From NCBI RefSeq assembly GCF_037975245.1, contig NC_092576.1, forward strand, positions 30,110,611 to 30,174,610: 64,000 bases of DNA, read 5' to 3'. The DNA is from Apostichopus japonicus (lineage: Eukaryota; Echinodermata; Holothuroidea; Aspidochirotida; Stichopodidae). The position numbers and the translations under genes are program-made. Below the pieces are notes generated by a model that saw only the letters and a program-made list of their open reading frames with translations, was not told where the DNA came from and searched no databases. This document shows, piece by piece, positions 43,600 through 55,336 of the stretch (position 1 is the stretch's first letter; each line of letters starts with the position of its first letter).

Positions 43600-46500
43600 A
43601 AATAGGCAAAGAAACGTATTCAGTTAAATAATGAGTGTGTAAGGCTTGGACAAAAGCAGACCACTATCGATACCCAGTATCGACCAACAAATGTATCAAG
43701 TTTGCAGAGTTACAGCAATTTTACAAGTTTGAGCTTTCACCCCTTAAATTAATTTAAATGAAGACATTATGTATCCATTATATCAACCAACAGGGTCATT
43801 CCATGCTAAATGATAAAAACTTCAGAAACATCCTCATGTGACCCCCTTACATTTCACTGAAACTGTCTACTTGAAACATGTTTCAAAGTAATTCACGGAA
43901 ATTTTTAGCTTCATAGCCGGAGTGGTGCAGAAGTTATGGCCCTCTGAAAACACCAAAATATATCATAATGTCAAAGACCTAGCCCAATAACATTGACCAG
44001 AGGGCCCCGGAAATGTAGCCTAAATGTGGTCTTTTTTGGTTACGGATTAGGGCAAAAGTGATCATTTGTTTTTTGTTGAGAGCTATAACTTATTGACCTT
44101 TGACATTTTGACATTCCAGAGAAACTTTTCAACTCATATTTGATTTCATTACGGGAGTTTTTATGTGAAGTGATGATAAGCCAAACCGCAGCCCTGGCAC
44201 ATCTCTGATAGCAATGTGTCTGGATACAAAAGGCTCGATATGTAAAGATCAATACAGATCTGGATATTCAATTATTCATTACAATTATTTACTTTCGGCT
44301 TAGGCTAAACTAAGACAGGAATTTTCTGTTTTCTAAAAGTAAAATTCTGTCACAATTCCATTCTTTAATCCATGTTGTTGAGTCTTTCAGACTGGCTACA
44401 TCTAGCCTTGGATCACAATTACATTTGCGATAATACTTGTTTTAAATTGAAATACACAATATTAATTTTCACAATTTGTTTAAATGACAAATTCCAAGAT
44501 GTTTCTCCTTAAGTTTAGGCTATACCTCATGTGCAGTATGTACATTTTGTGTGAGTTCAGTAATGCTCACAGTATTGATTGTTTATTGTGCCCTTGAGGG
44601 CAAGCACAAGTAGCTGATGAGGGACCACTTATTCAATCCCTGGCAATTTAATGATCCCAATAATTTAAGCTTATAATCAACAGGTGAAAAAATAACCAGA
44701 GCGATTATTTCTAAAGCTTTTCATTAAACTTTCATCCTTGTGTGTACTGTATCCAGGGTTATTTTAGAGGTAAGGGCGAAATGGCATTAGTAATTGTTTT
44801 TGGTACAGGTCACCTGAGGTCATAGAGGTCACTCACCAAACCCCTCACTGTTACCTGGGTGCCCGAGTAGAGATATTCAGGTATATGGGTGTAAGGGGAC
44901 TTACCATACTTTTTGTCCTGGGTGTCTTGTGGAATATTATTCACTCATTCTGCAATTTTCTTGGGGTCTTCATCTTCAATATCATAGGGGTGATATTTGA
45001 CATTCCAGCGACAAACTTCTCTTGTATTAGTTCATTTCAGTCACTCGAAAGAACTCTGCTATAATCGGTAAAGTAATATACAGCACTGATGTTAAAACAA
45101 AATTCTGTACAATACATAAAATAATGGATATTATTTTAGGATTGACACTCTCGAAATATGAATTTTTTTATTTAGTTTCGTAAAACTATAGAATCAATGA
45201 TGCCATAGCTCAACCACAATACAATGCTTGACATAATTGAACATTGTAAATGCTGTTCAAATAAAGTTTCTATTGGACACTTACAGTCACAATACCATAT
45301 CATAAGTGTTAGTTATTATAATGAGTGAATAGTACTGTTTGTGGTGCTCATGAATATCAATCAGTCATGGGATCAGAAATCTAAATCTTGATAATGACAC
45401 ACATGATTTTCACTCTTTGACCTCATGTGATTCAATGTGACCTTTAACCTTTAGTTTTAGAAAACTATTTTTTAAGCCACTAACTTTTTTGGCAGGAAAA
45501 TACATCCTCAAATTTCGTGTAGAAACAGGGTGGTACTATATCTCTTCCAGAAGAAATTAATCAGATTATTTCAACATGACACGATTTGATTTATTGGCTG
45601 TCAAAGACGACCTCTTTTGTACATCGGAGCAACTTCACAACTTCGAAAATTAATATTGAGAAAAGCTAGAACACTGAAATTTGTTTAGGTGTAAGGAATT
45701 AATTCTTATCATTTAACTATATAACCCTGACAGCTCTAACATGATTACTTTGGTAAAAAATTTGCATCAAAACCCCTTCCTCATGCTGAATCGCAGCATG
45801 AAATATCAACTTTAGAGATGCAGAACTTGCAAATATATTTCAGGAAAGCATTGTAATCATTATTATGTATTTTTTGGACTAGACACAAATAACTTTTAAA
45901 GAATCAAGTACCGTGAAGCAATGGTTTAGGAGCACTGTATCATTAAAAACAGCGAGACTTTTGAGTGAAATAAATTGAATATTTTGACACTTTTAAGTTG
46001 ACCCACAGCTCCACTAGACGATGTTTTTGTAGCCTAATGTTTTATATTACTGAGCTATGTCATAGACTCTATAAGCATATGTAATAGAAGGTAGTAGAAT
46101 GTTTAATTGCTGAGAAATGAGACCTCAAAAATAAAGAAAATGCCAAATGCTACGGTGTCGATAAGTTGAGGAATTTCAAAGTGGGATAAATCGGCCAATT
46201 GTGAATTGATATAAGTGAAATTTTCCGAATATGCGTATTTTATGGTGTTCTTAATCATATAAAAAAAATGGAAATTTTTGGAGAGGGTGCAGCAACAGCC
46301 ATCCGTGATTTGACAGGGAATGTCCCTTTACCATATATTCAGGAGTTAAAGTCCTGTAGGGCCTAGCCTATTGTCTCAATTCAGAAAATTCTTAATCACT
46401 GTTTATTTTGAAATCGTCGGCCTGCTCACTCTGTTACAGAGGTATGTGTAGCCTACCGTAACATTAGGGTCTGCAATTGCAAACTAGTTAAACTAGGCAT

Positions 46501-46860
46501 AGCATAGGCTATCTACTATCTTGTATTGGCCTAACAGTAACACCGTATCATACTATTGGACACCTACTACTACTTGGCCTAGTACTTAATATGCAAGGCT
46601 AACGGCCTTTGGCTTAGCCTACTGCCTGCTTTCGTTTGTTAAAAGTTTCAGATTGTAGGCCTATTATATTAATGAATGTGAATGATACTTATATGCAATA
46701 CGAATGATATAAGTTTATGATAACATTAATTTGTAACTTGAGATTACCTGTTTATCTATCACGGTGACGATCAGTGTACTGTAACTAGAGTAATAACGAG
46801 TGCTGTGTGGTGAAAGTTGCTGTATATCACATAACATCGTATCCATATACAACCGGCTAG
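43600..46860. other. Intergenic, no gene seen
   Basis: More than 3 kb of AT-rich DNA without credible ORFs. GTCATTCCATGCTAAAT near 43795 repeats a word seen at 3520. TAGGCCTA-type words cluster at 46360-46640. Confidence 0.45.
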
Positions 46861-46867
46861 CACTGTG

Positions 46868-46948
46868 TGCTTTTACGTGGTAAGAAAACGGACACGGACA
46901 AAAGGTCAACAAAAACAATCCCAGTCTGCAAAACAACAACTGAAACCT
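46868..46948 (-). mobile_element. LINE 3' end scrap
   Basis: About 80 bases match the LINE 3' untranslated end (TTTTACGTGG, AACGGACACGGAC, CCCAGTCTGCAAAAC). Strongly 5'-truncated; no target duplication recognised. Confidence 0.65.
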
Positions 46949-47251
46949 ATCTACTATAATACTGTACTTAACCACGCATGTCACGCGTATGCACGCACGT
47001 AAGAAAATATACAGTCTGTTTTCGCCCTTTGCTTTTGGCGGGAACATAGTAACGTACGGTCACTTCATGTCAGTATGTAAGGCATATGAGTACCAAGGGG
47101 TGTAACGCTGATTCCAACCTTTCAACGGTATCATCTGACCCCTTACTACCTTAGTTTGACCCCCGTAATGATTATCTACAGGTGCCAGTATGTAAATGAG
47201 TATCAAAGAGTGTGACGCTGATTCCAAAGGTGTCATACATATTCATACCCT

Positions 47252-48335
47252 AAATCAAATATTTAAAGTTGCATTTTGCAATGTGCCAGACATCATAGTA
47301 ATGTTGATTCCAAGGCATGTTAACTTTTCTCTCATCCACTTAGAAACGTGAAGGTGTCGATCTGTGATGATGCACTCAATAGAGAGCCCGGACATCATTC
47401 CGGTGTTGATCATCCTTCTTACTCCATAGCATTGCTGCTGGTAACCTAATTTTTCTGCCAATGGAAAGGAAGAAGTACCTGTATATACTCTGTGCATATG
47501 TAGTCATAGTTTGAATTATACTCCCATGCCCAATACCCATGTATGATAGAAGGAAATGCACTTTACAGAAATCCTTAATTCTTTTACTCTAGAAGACAAA
47601 GAATTTTGTGGAGATGTTCAATTCCCAAGTGTAGCAGGACAGGATTACTGAAAAGCTGGAGGGAGGTACATGCCCATTAGGTGTAATAACCATTTGAATC
47701 ACTTATCGGTTTTGGCAACCAATTACACCACTAACCGCACAAACCACTGTGTCCCCGCTGGACTAGGTGGCTTTCATGAAATATCCTATTGGGAAATGTT
47801 GAGAATAAAGAAGATATAATGACCAAGGTGAAAAAATACTTACTTGTACAAGAATGACATGTACAATTTTTGGCTTCGTCAATTCCATTAAACTATAGCT
47901 GCCGAACTTTTGCAGTATGTCCTGGGCTATCTGCCCAGACGGCACTGTTGCAGATTCCCACATTCTGAGGATGGCTGGCTTGATAAAAAATTTTGGGCTG
48001 CCTGAAGAACGTCCTCTCTGAGAAAGCCTGACATCTGAAGAACTTCAAGACTCTCAGTACCTTTGTTGCACTTGCCCCTGAAAAAAATTTACGCTGACAA
48101 AATAAGATTGCCCGCTGGAATTCCTTTAACATATGGCTGACTGGTACATGTCCTCTTCCAGCCACTGGTGTTGCATTTCTGCACAATACAGACAAGTCTC
48201 CCAAAAGTTGTCCCTATGACTGCCCTGGAGACCCCAGTGCACTGGAGGCAGCCAGAAACAATGCAAGCAGGCAAGATTTAAATACGATGACCTGGTCTTC
48301 CTCTCATGGTTTAGGATGATCCTGATCGTCACTGT
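47252..48335 (-). pseudogene. Kolobok-like transposase remnant 2
   Basis: The upstream block (48335-47845, frame-shifted) reads QPYVKGIPAGNLILSA, FSGASATKVLRVLKFFRCQA, SERTFFRQPKIF, then WADSPGHTAKV and KFGSYSLMELTKPKIVHVIL, with a donor AA/GTAAGT near 47841. The downstream block (about 47560-47252) reads LGYQQQCYGVRRMINTGMMS, GLSIECIITDRHLHVSKWMR, then in another frame HYYDVWHIAKCNF. The TDRH and DVWH..K motifs are those of a Kolobok-like DDE transposase: TDRH would supply a catalytic Asp, and DVWH matches the D-x2-H signature of the insertion region. Several frameshifts inactivate it. The remnant at 40.85-41.65 kb carries the block that would follow this one. Confidence 0.65.
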
Positions 48336-48485
48336 AGAGAAACAAAGTTAAGGAGTTAAGCATTCAAGGAGCCTACAATATTTTTTTTTCATTCATTGAC
48401 ATTTTAATTGCTTACATTACCTTCTGTCATTAAAAGCTCATGGAGACTTCATTGACCTCTTACCTCCACTTGGCATGACAAAGTG

Positions 48486-48590
48486 GACCCGACCTCAGAG
48501 TATGACCCGACCTCAGAGTATGACCCAACCTCGGAGTATCACCCGACCTCAGAGTATCACCCGACCTCAGAGTATCACCCGACCTCAGAG
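48486..48590. repeat. 18-bp minisatellite, about six copies
   Basis: The unit GACCCGACCTCAGAGTAT repeats from 48486 to 48590, with GA/CA variation at its start and a CGG variant in copy three. The last copy is cut to 15 bases and passes directly into the LINE ORF2 fragment. Confidence 0.9.
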
Positions 48591-48712
48591 CCGTCTTCGA
48601 GGACGCCTTCCAAAACGGACTGTTAAACCAAAGTCAACGTCTGGGCATGATTACTTTGCTGCCCAAATCTGGGGACCCCTTGGATCCTCATAACAAGTGT
48701 CCAATCACCTTC
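48591..48712 (+). mobile_element. LINE ORF2 fragment split by a TTAA transposon
   Basis: The plus-strand frame reads AVFEDAFQNGLLNQSQRLGM, ITLLPKSGDPLDPHNKCPIT, matching the RT region of the second LINE subfamily at 7.4-7.85 kb. It stops at the TTAA at 48713. After the TTAA at 53610-53613 the same reading resumes (AATGTAGACTACAAGTTGC, giving NVDYKLL) and fades near 53633. The two halves were one sequence before the 4.9-kb element inserted. Confidence 0.85.
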
Positions 48713-49198
48713 TTAAAGCAGCATTTTGCGTTTGTCCAGAATTTTTCCGTGTCTATCGAGTTTTTATCATAATACGATCACAAAAGACCAAACTAAGACT
48801 TTCTCATACTTTTTTCCCCACATCGAACGTTAATTAGCAAGTAATTAAGGATATTATATGATTCTGAGAATTGTGTCTCCCAGACACAATCGAAATTACT
48901 ACAAACCGCCTATTCAAATTCAACCAATCAGTGAAGAGATGTTTATGTATGACTTGGAGCTTAAAATAGACTCAGTCATTGGCATGGTAATCCCTCAGCG
49001 TCTTTACCGTGAGTAAAGGGTACACGCACGTAAGCCTACTGTACGTAGTACTTAGCAAAGTATTTAGTGTCGTATTATTGCTACATGCACACAATACTAT
49101 AACCTGGTGACGAAGTGACAAAAGAATAAAACAATGGAGAAGCGCTCAAATGGGAAATATAAATTTTTGAAGAACCTAACTTCAACTGAAAAGAGAAA

Positions 49199-49332
49199 AT
49201 GGCGGAAAGCCCAGAAGAAAAAGTGTCACGACACCGTGTCCCTTTCGGGAATCAATGGGAAAGATGGAGCGAAGTGAAGAGGAATTTACATCTGAAGAGT
49301 GATTCAGAAGTCACTCGACTTCTACTCGACAG
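49199..49332 (+). CDS. First exon of a transposon-borne gene
   Basis: ATG at 49199 in strong context (AAAATGGCGG) opens a 44-codon exon: MAESPEEKVSRHRVPFGNQ, WERWSEVKRNLHLKSDSEVT, RLLLD. It ends at AG/GTAAGC. It splices in phase to an acceptor at 50187 (CTTTCAG), giving LLLDR then FTRNFSKSAGRW. The segment WERWSEVKRNLHLKSDSEV.RLLLD resembles the short helical N-terminal block of Kolobok-like and similar transposon proteins, which is an inference from its position inside a TTAA element. A competing ATG at 49134 opens another frame, but that frame stops before the donor. Confidence 0.45.
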
Positions 49333-50187
49333 GTAAGCAAAGGATAGAATTCTTCGTTACAATTTTTCTTTACATGATTTAACGTTACTTCTCATCGGTG
49401 AGAGAAACTGAGACCGAACCTCTGCCTCCACTATTATTACTACAGTATCTAGTTTAGCCTAGGCCAGTATAGGGGCCTATACTAAGTCTATAGTACTACT
49501 AGTACTAGTAGTATAGTGTACTTAGCCTATTATTTACTAGCACAACCAAGGCCAGTTAGGCTAAACGCTCTTACTCTTTCTTCACAGTCATAGTCTTATC
49601 AAATTGCAACAACTTTTTGTTCTTGATACAGTGCTAACTAACGTTCACGCCGACGCATAGATACTTTACACTAGACTTTACAAGGCATGGGCTATGATGG
49701 CAGTGATTGCATATGCAGTAGCCGAAATCACGAGGCCTACGTTCTGGCGGTTCCCGTTAGTTTCATGCCCTAAATAATGTTTGTTTCCTCCCCTAAAAAC
49801 GTTTCTTACCTCTGTACCTCCTCAATCATGGGGAGGAAATTATCGTTTTTCCAGGGAGGAAGCTGATGAAAGCATATTGGCTAGGCTATGTGGAAAGAAG
49901 AAATTTAGTAGGCCTAGGGCCTAAGTGGAATAACTGTAGGAATTTCTTTTCATTTCTACCTTTTCTACAAATATCTCTTCCCATATAGCCTAGCCAATTT
50001 GCCTCCCTTGAAAAATGTTTCTTTGATTGAAATCGTTATTTTCTCTCCTAAATCAAAAATCACAGTTACTTCAGTACCTAAGTCTTTCTACGTAGCCTAG
50101 CCAAATGTCTTCTTGCTTGAATTCTTCCCCTGAGAAACAGTACTTTCCTCCCTGAGTGATAGTTTATTTTTGTGATTCTACTTTCAG

Positions 50188-50490
50188 GTTTACAAGGAAT
50201 TTCTCAAAGTCTGCAGGCAGATGGACCTGTGTTCCTGTTATGGAAAAGAATAGTTACAAGTACATTCCGCAACTGATGAAGGACATATTTAGACGGAGGC
50301 TTGATGATGACAATTCTCAACTAGGACGTGTTGTCGTGTTGTTCTTGCTGAGGATGACCCAAGGCACATCTCTGGTACAATTCGCCCGAGCCAACCTCCA
50401 TCAGTTTTACAGCTTCTTGCAAGCCATCATAGCAGGATGGGACCCAGTTCTACTGTTGTAATGAGTCAAATCTATAAGTCTTCCTTGCAT
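50188..50490 (+). pseudogene. Second exon of the TTAA-element gene, frame-shifted
   Basis: In phase with exon 1 it reads TCVPVMEKNSYKYIPQLMKD, IFRRRLDDDNSQLGRVVV. The natural-looking sequence then continues in another frame as AEDDPRHISGTIRPSQPPSV and LQLLASHHSRMGPSS. I do not recognise the domain. The frameshift near 50345 suggests loss of function. A diverged copy of the last ~105 bases follows at about 50525-50640. Confidence 0.4.
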
Positions 50491-50660
50491 CAGAAAGTGA
50501 TATAATTTTTTTGGGGTGGGGGGGGGGGAGGTGGGATGGAGTTGTTGCACAGCTTGTTGCAAGCCATCAGAGCAGCATGGGGCCTAGTTCTACTTTGTAA
50601 TAAGTCAAATCTATTAATCTTCCTCGCTTCAGCAACTAATATTATTTGGGGGTGGGGGGA
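50400..50660. repeat. Diverged local duplication of about 110 bp
   Basis: CAGCTTCTTGCAAGCCATCA and TAATGAGTCAAATCTATAAG at 50400-50490 recur as CAGCTTGTTGCAAGCCATCA and TAATAAGTCAAATCTATTAA at 50530-50620. Each is followed by a G-rich run. It lies in the exon and its 3' flank. Confidence 0.7.
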
Positions 50661-51224
50661 GGTTGGAGTGATTGCAACCTGCATGTCTCCTACAACTTTG
50701 CAGTAATTTAAAAAGTGGTAGGGTGGGGGGCTTCTTTTCTCATAGTCATCAGTCATGCCAATTGATCTAAAACATAATGCATGTACTAGTTTGGAATCAG
50801 GTTTGGACGGGAAGAACTATTCCTTTTTTTTCAATTTTTGTTGTTGTAAAGATCAGCAGACTTATTCTAAGCACATTCATCAATAAAAAATGAACACTTA
50901 ATTGAACTTGTTATGTGTATTGAAGCTTATTAATGTCCATGTTTCAGAATAAATTAGCACATTAAATTGGAAGATTTTTCAGATTGAAGTAAGAACAGCA
51001 GTGAAAGAAACTGTGTGTTTATTCAAAGCCCTGAATGGTAAAGTTAAGGAACACAGAAAAATAGAGAAAAACCATGATCACGTCTTTCACGAAAAGAAAA
51101 TGTAATACTAATAACATGTCTATAATCTTAGATGATAGTGAAAACAAGTCTATATTTGGCAAGTGATACAACTGATCAAGAAATAAAGAACTGAATACAA
51201 GTGAATGATTAAGTCAAGGAAATA

Positions 51225-51790
51225 GAGAATATCTTTGACCCAAGATCACTTTGACCTATGGAAAACAATAGCAATCAATTACTCTCCAGGGGCTACATAT
51301 GTAACAGTTAACCAACTTCTCTTCTTGAGATATGGCATTAGCACTAATGGCCATAAGCATAACAATGGGATTATCTACCCGCCGAGTGTTATCAACATTT
51401 GCCATGAAACCAACTTTCACTTCTTGGGATATGAACTATTGTCCTCAAAATGACCTTCATGGTTAACAAAATGTTTTACCTTCTCACCAAGGGCCACCTA
51501 TATAGCTAGTTCAAACAACTTTCACTTCTCTTGAACATCTCTTGACCTAAAATGACCTTTAACCTCCATGAAAAATAATAGGGTTCATCTACTTACCAAG
51601 TGCTATCTACATAGCAAGTTGGATGTCAAACCAACTAGCACTTCTTGAGATACTGTTTTTACACAGATTTTAAATGTTGACCTCAAATGACCTTTAAACT
51701 TGATGCAAAACAATAAGAATCATCTACTCTTCAAAGACTACCTATATACCAAGTTTGAATTCAAGCAACTTTTACTTCTTGAGATGTTGT
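51225..51790. repeat. Tandem units of the TTTGACCT / TTCTTGAGAT repeat
   Basis: About five units of 105-120 bp contain TTGACCT..ATGACCTTTRACCT, CAATAG..TCATCTACT and ACTTCTTGAGATNNTGT. Same family as at 28.0 and 36.6 kb. It sits inside the TTAA element. Confidence 0.7.
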
Positions 51791-53609
51791 GTGTACATAT
51801 ATCCAAAAAGAGTGCCGGATGGGTTTCAAGCAGTTGCATTACCAGTTGTCGAGGCTGTTGAACATCTACATTACCAACCATTGCCTAAGAAGAAAGGTGA
51901 AGAAAAAAGAGTATCATTTATTTTGCTTAAGTAATAATATCATTGCTTTTGATGATAGACAGCACTTATTGATTGTGTTGCTTTGGGTGTTTAATATACA
52001 TGTGATATAAGAAGATAGACATAAAATATATTGTTTGAACACTACACCAAGTACTACGAAGTGCTCTGTTTTTCAAAACTTGCTTTCAGACTCAGTATTT
52101 TGCTTCCAAAAAGGATTAGCAAATATAACCCTTTGATAATTTATGTCACTTAAAAATAACTATTTTCAGTATGACAATCTACTTCTAGCCAGCTACTTAT
52201 GTTGCTAGTATTCTTTAATTGAGCAAGCCATTCTGTTATTACACTGAGTTGAACTGTTTAAAGAATTACCAGCTGTTACTTTGCAGATCCCACAATTTTG
52301 CATATTGAAACGTACCCTTATATTTCCCATTCACTCCTGTTGGCGTTCTTCTACCTGCCTCCTAGCTGCAGCTACTGTTACCCGGGTTGTCCCGTTGTCT
52401 GGTGTTACCCAGGAGCTAACCTCTCCGTCCTCTACTTCTGCCAGCCCTCCTTGGTGTTTCATCACCAGATGGTTGCTAAGAAGGTAGCAAAAGGTTTTAA
52501 ATTATAAACATGTCTTTGGATCCGCTGCTAAAATGTATTGCTCTCATTTACTGGTGACATATGACTAGATGCTATTTATCACTTTCATGGAATGGTTGTA
52601 CACTTTACTATAAAATTTATAGAACAACAGACATTGCATGTTGCCCTAGGTTTCAGTGTCCCGACCCGTTAGTTCCTCCCCTGAAAATTTTAGTTTCCTC
52701 TACTAAATACGTTACTTTCCTCCCCTACATCAAGGTAGTAAAGTATCGCATTCAGGTTAGGAAACTAATATGCTTGTTGAATGAAACTTAAAAAAAAGGT
52801 TACTTACTACACTCACACATAATCATAAAAATCGCCTAAATCATCAATTGCAATTACTACAGTTTTGCAAAGCACTTGCTACAAAGCACTACTTAAATCT
52901 CCACATGGCCTAGCCAGTATGCCTTATTGCATTCCCTTATGAGAAACGTTACTTTCATCTCCTGAAAAACGTTATTTTCTCCCATGTTGTAAGAGGAAGA
53001 AGCTAACGTTTTTCAAGAGATCCGGAAAAAATGCCCCCATTGCGATACACTCGTAGCTACATTGCTTTACGTGCAAAATTCACAGCGTGTACATAACGTT
53101 ATTCAGGCCTAACCAGTGTAAGTCACACACTAATAGATCTGATTGTACTACAGTAACTAGCCTATGTAACACCGAGTAGAGTGTTACGTACCGATCGAGT
53201 TCTTGCTGGTTCAATGACTTTCTCTCTTATGTATCCTTGCTACAAAGCTGGTTTTATTTTCGCGGAGCGACGAATTTTCTTGGGTTTTTAGGGCATCGTA
53301 TGCAATGAGATATGCCGTAAGTGTCCCTTCGCGCAATACGTACATCTCCTCAGCTGATTTTTGTTTACTGTTTACCTTGCTATTCAAAGTACCTTTTCCG
53401 TTATACATATTCACAAGGTTCCTTTATGTGGGAGGAGTCTATCGAAGTCAAAGATTCAAAATACGAAAACCAGAAAATGTCATATTTTTGCACTTTTCGG
53501 GAATAGTTTGAGTTGAAACTTTACAGTTAGCTTAGTTTACGTCATTGGTATAGTATCGGATATAGTATACAGTATTGGAAAATCTCGAGAATCAACGCAA
53601 AATGCTGCT
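51791..53609. other. Interior of the TTAA element, no assigned gene
   Basis: A short frame near 51805-51890 (RVPDGFQAVALPVVEAVEHL) looks protein-like and is followed by GGTGAAG, but I cannot place it. A Cys/Tyr-rich frame at 52281-52507 follows TTTGCAG and is unrecognised. Confidence 0.3.
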
Positions 53610-53735
53610 TTAAATGTAGACTACAAGTTGCTTGGGCGTTTACCGGTAAACGCTGCAAGAAAAGCTGACGGAGGATACTAACGGCCGTTAAAAGTTGATA
53701 GACACGTTATTGCTCCGACTCTGACATACGCCTTG

Positions 53736-54014
53736 TTAATTCCATCTAATTAACTCGTACGGGTCTGTTTCGGGAGGCTTTAACAGATGGTCATGAACTT
53801 CTGCCGCTATCTCCGATTGAAAGGAAGAAATCCCATAAGCATACTTTGTTTTTTGTGTCTTAATCCCACGGGTCATGAACTGCGCTTCAACTTGGCAAAA
53901 CCAGAGCGCAGGGCCATGAGACCAGAACGGTGGTAGCTTCAGACTGACTGACGCCATAGGAACTTCAGGTCTGGGCGTGGTGTTACCATTATCCATTGTG
54001 AATAACGCGAACAA
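53736..54014 (-). pseudogene. Ty3/gypsy-like gag N-terminal fragment
   Basis: On the minus strand, MASVSLKLPPFWSHGPALWF, CQVEAQFMTRGIKTQKTKYA, then GISSFQSEIAAEVHDHLL and PYELIR. The LPPFW...P.LWF.QVEAQF..RGI..QKTK pattern opens the Gag of many animal Ty3/gypsy-group retrotransposons. A structural protein of virus-like particles would follow, but homology ends about 90 residues in with a stop near 53740. No capsid remainder, zinc knuckle, pol or LTR is seen. It may be a truncated element, or the single exon of a captured gag, since GTAAG-type donors exist upstream. Confidence 0.6.
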
Positions 54015-55319
54015 TAGTAGGTATATAAAACTTAGCGTTAAGACGATAACTTACCGAATGCGAACTAGAATGAAGTACAGTTAGGCTCAAAAAGTGAATG
54101 CAAAGTGAGTTTTTATGCTGGCTGTTCACGTCGGGGTCAGCGATTTGGTGGTAAGAAATTTAAACGAAATTATTACTCACCACTGTTCGTCTAGCACAGC
54201 AAAAATAACTCCGGTCCACTGGGTCGGTCCGTTGCAAAATAACTGAATTGAAAATATCGGATCCAGCCATAATAAAAAGTTATGTTTAGATCCTCCACAA
54301 AATACCAAAAGTTAATATAACGAAATGAAGGAATGCGGTTCCAATGAAATATATCTCAATCATTTCTCAAGTTAAGAAGAATTAGCCGATCGAAAGTAAA
54401 TATAAGTCGAAAATCGAAGTGGTCTAAGTTCGAACTACCGATACCGCAGGGGTAATTGAGTGCGCTAACAATAAGCCTTTTCGCAGTTACAACAGCGCAT
54501 GTGCGAGACGCACTTAGTAACGAAGACAAAGAAGATAAACAATTGCGAGAGTCACGATCACGACGGAGATATTTTTGCACCATTTCTCTACAAAAAAAAC
54601 CCAGTTCCGTGGTATTTTGATGAAAGGTAATTTTTTTTATAGTTTTTTTTTAGTATTTCATTTCTTTCATGATGATTTAAAGAAAAAAACTGTTTTGTAA
54701 GTTCTAACCCATCTATGATATTCGCGGAATAGGGACGTGAGGCGTAGGCCCAAGTTAACACGTGCAGGAAGCAAGGCCTATACTGACACTAGTGTTATAT
54801 AATTAAATTAAAGACCTTACAACTTTAAACCCCAGCAATTGATATTTTTAGACTCAGTGGCCTTAAACAAAATACTTTCTTCTCAACTCACCCAGTAGCC
54901 TGGCCTAAGTGGAAAGAAAATTAATCCCATTACTTCCAACAACAATCACCCATCTCTCGGACATGCTCTCTGACAGAGTTAAGAAAAAAGTATCAAAAAA
55001 GGGCCTAAATTTTTTGAAGGCTGGAAACAGTTTTCATTGTAGGCATATCAAAATCAGCCTTATTACGTCTTAACAGTATTACTGTATCAAAATATTATAG
55101 TCAGTGGGAATGTTGTCCCCTCTCCCCCTTGAATACACCCCTGACCGGAATTTTGTTTAAGGTAAGAAGGATTAATTTCAGCACACTTCGATCTTAGTAA
55201 AAAATGATGGTCTGCACCCCCCCCCCCTTATTCAATCTAGCCACTCCATTGGGTGTAAGTTAGTGTTCCCATACCCGAAAGAATTTAATTAGTCATTTTT
55301 TCTCCATCTCCTTTCAGTT
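54015..55319. other. No gene seen between gag scrap and THAP gene
   Basis: No LTR or terminal repeat could be identified. At 55303-55319 the pyrimidine tract CATCTCCTTTCAG is an acceptor candidate just before the THAP start codon. Confidence 0.4.
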
Positions 55320-55336
55320 GCAGAATCACACAAAGA

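Larger units (their letters stand above)
48713..53613 (+). mobile_element. TTAA-flanked DNA transposon with 16-bp TIRs (4.9 kb)
   Basis: TTAA at 48713-48716 and 53610-53613 bracket an element whose ends are perfect 16-bp inverted repeats: AGCAGCATTTTGCGTT at 48717 and its complement AACGCAAAATGCTGCT ending at 53609. TTAA duplication is the mark of piggyBac and Kolobok elements. Inside are a two-exon gene start (49199-50490), a local duplication and a dispersed repeat, but no recognisable transposase core. The element is therefore probably non-autonomous, or decayed in the middle. The reconnected LINE flanks confirm both borders. Confidence 0.85.

Noticed and set aside
46715-47047. A 110-residue minus-strand ORF
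   Set aside because: It crosses a LINE 3' scrap and has no domain pattern; considered chance.
48486-48590. CRISPR-like array
   Set aside because: The 18-bp units are directly tandem without spacers, in a eukaryotic context; it is a minisatellite.
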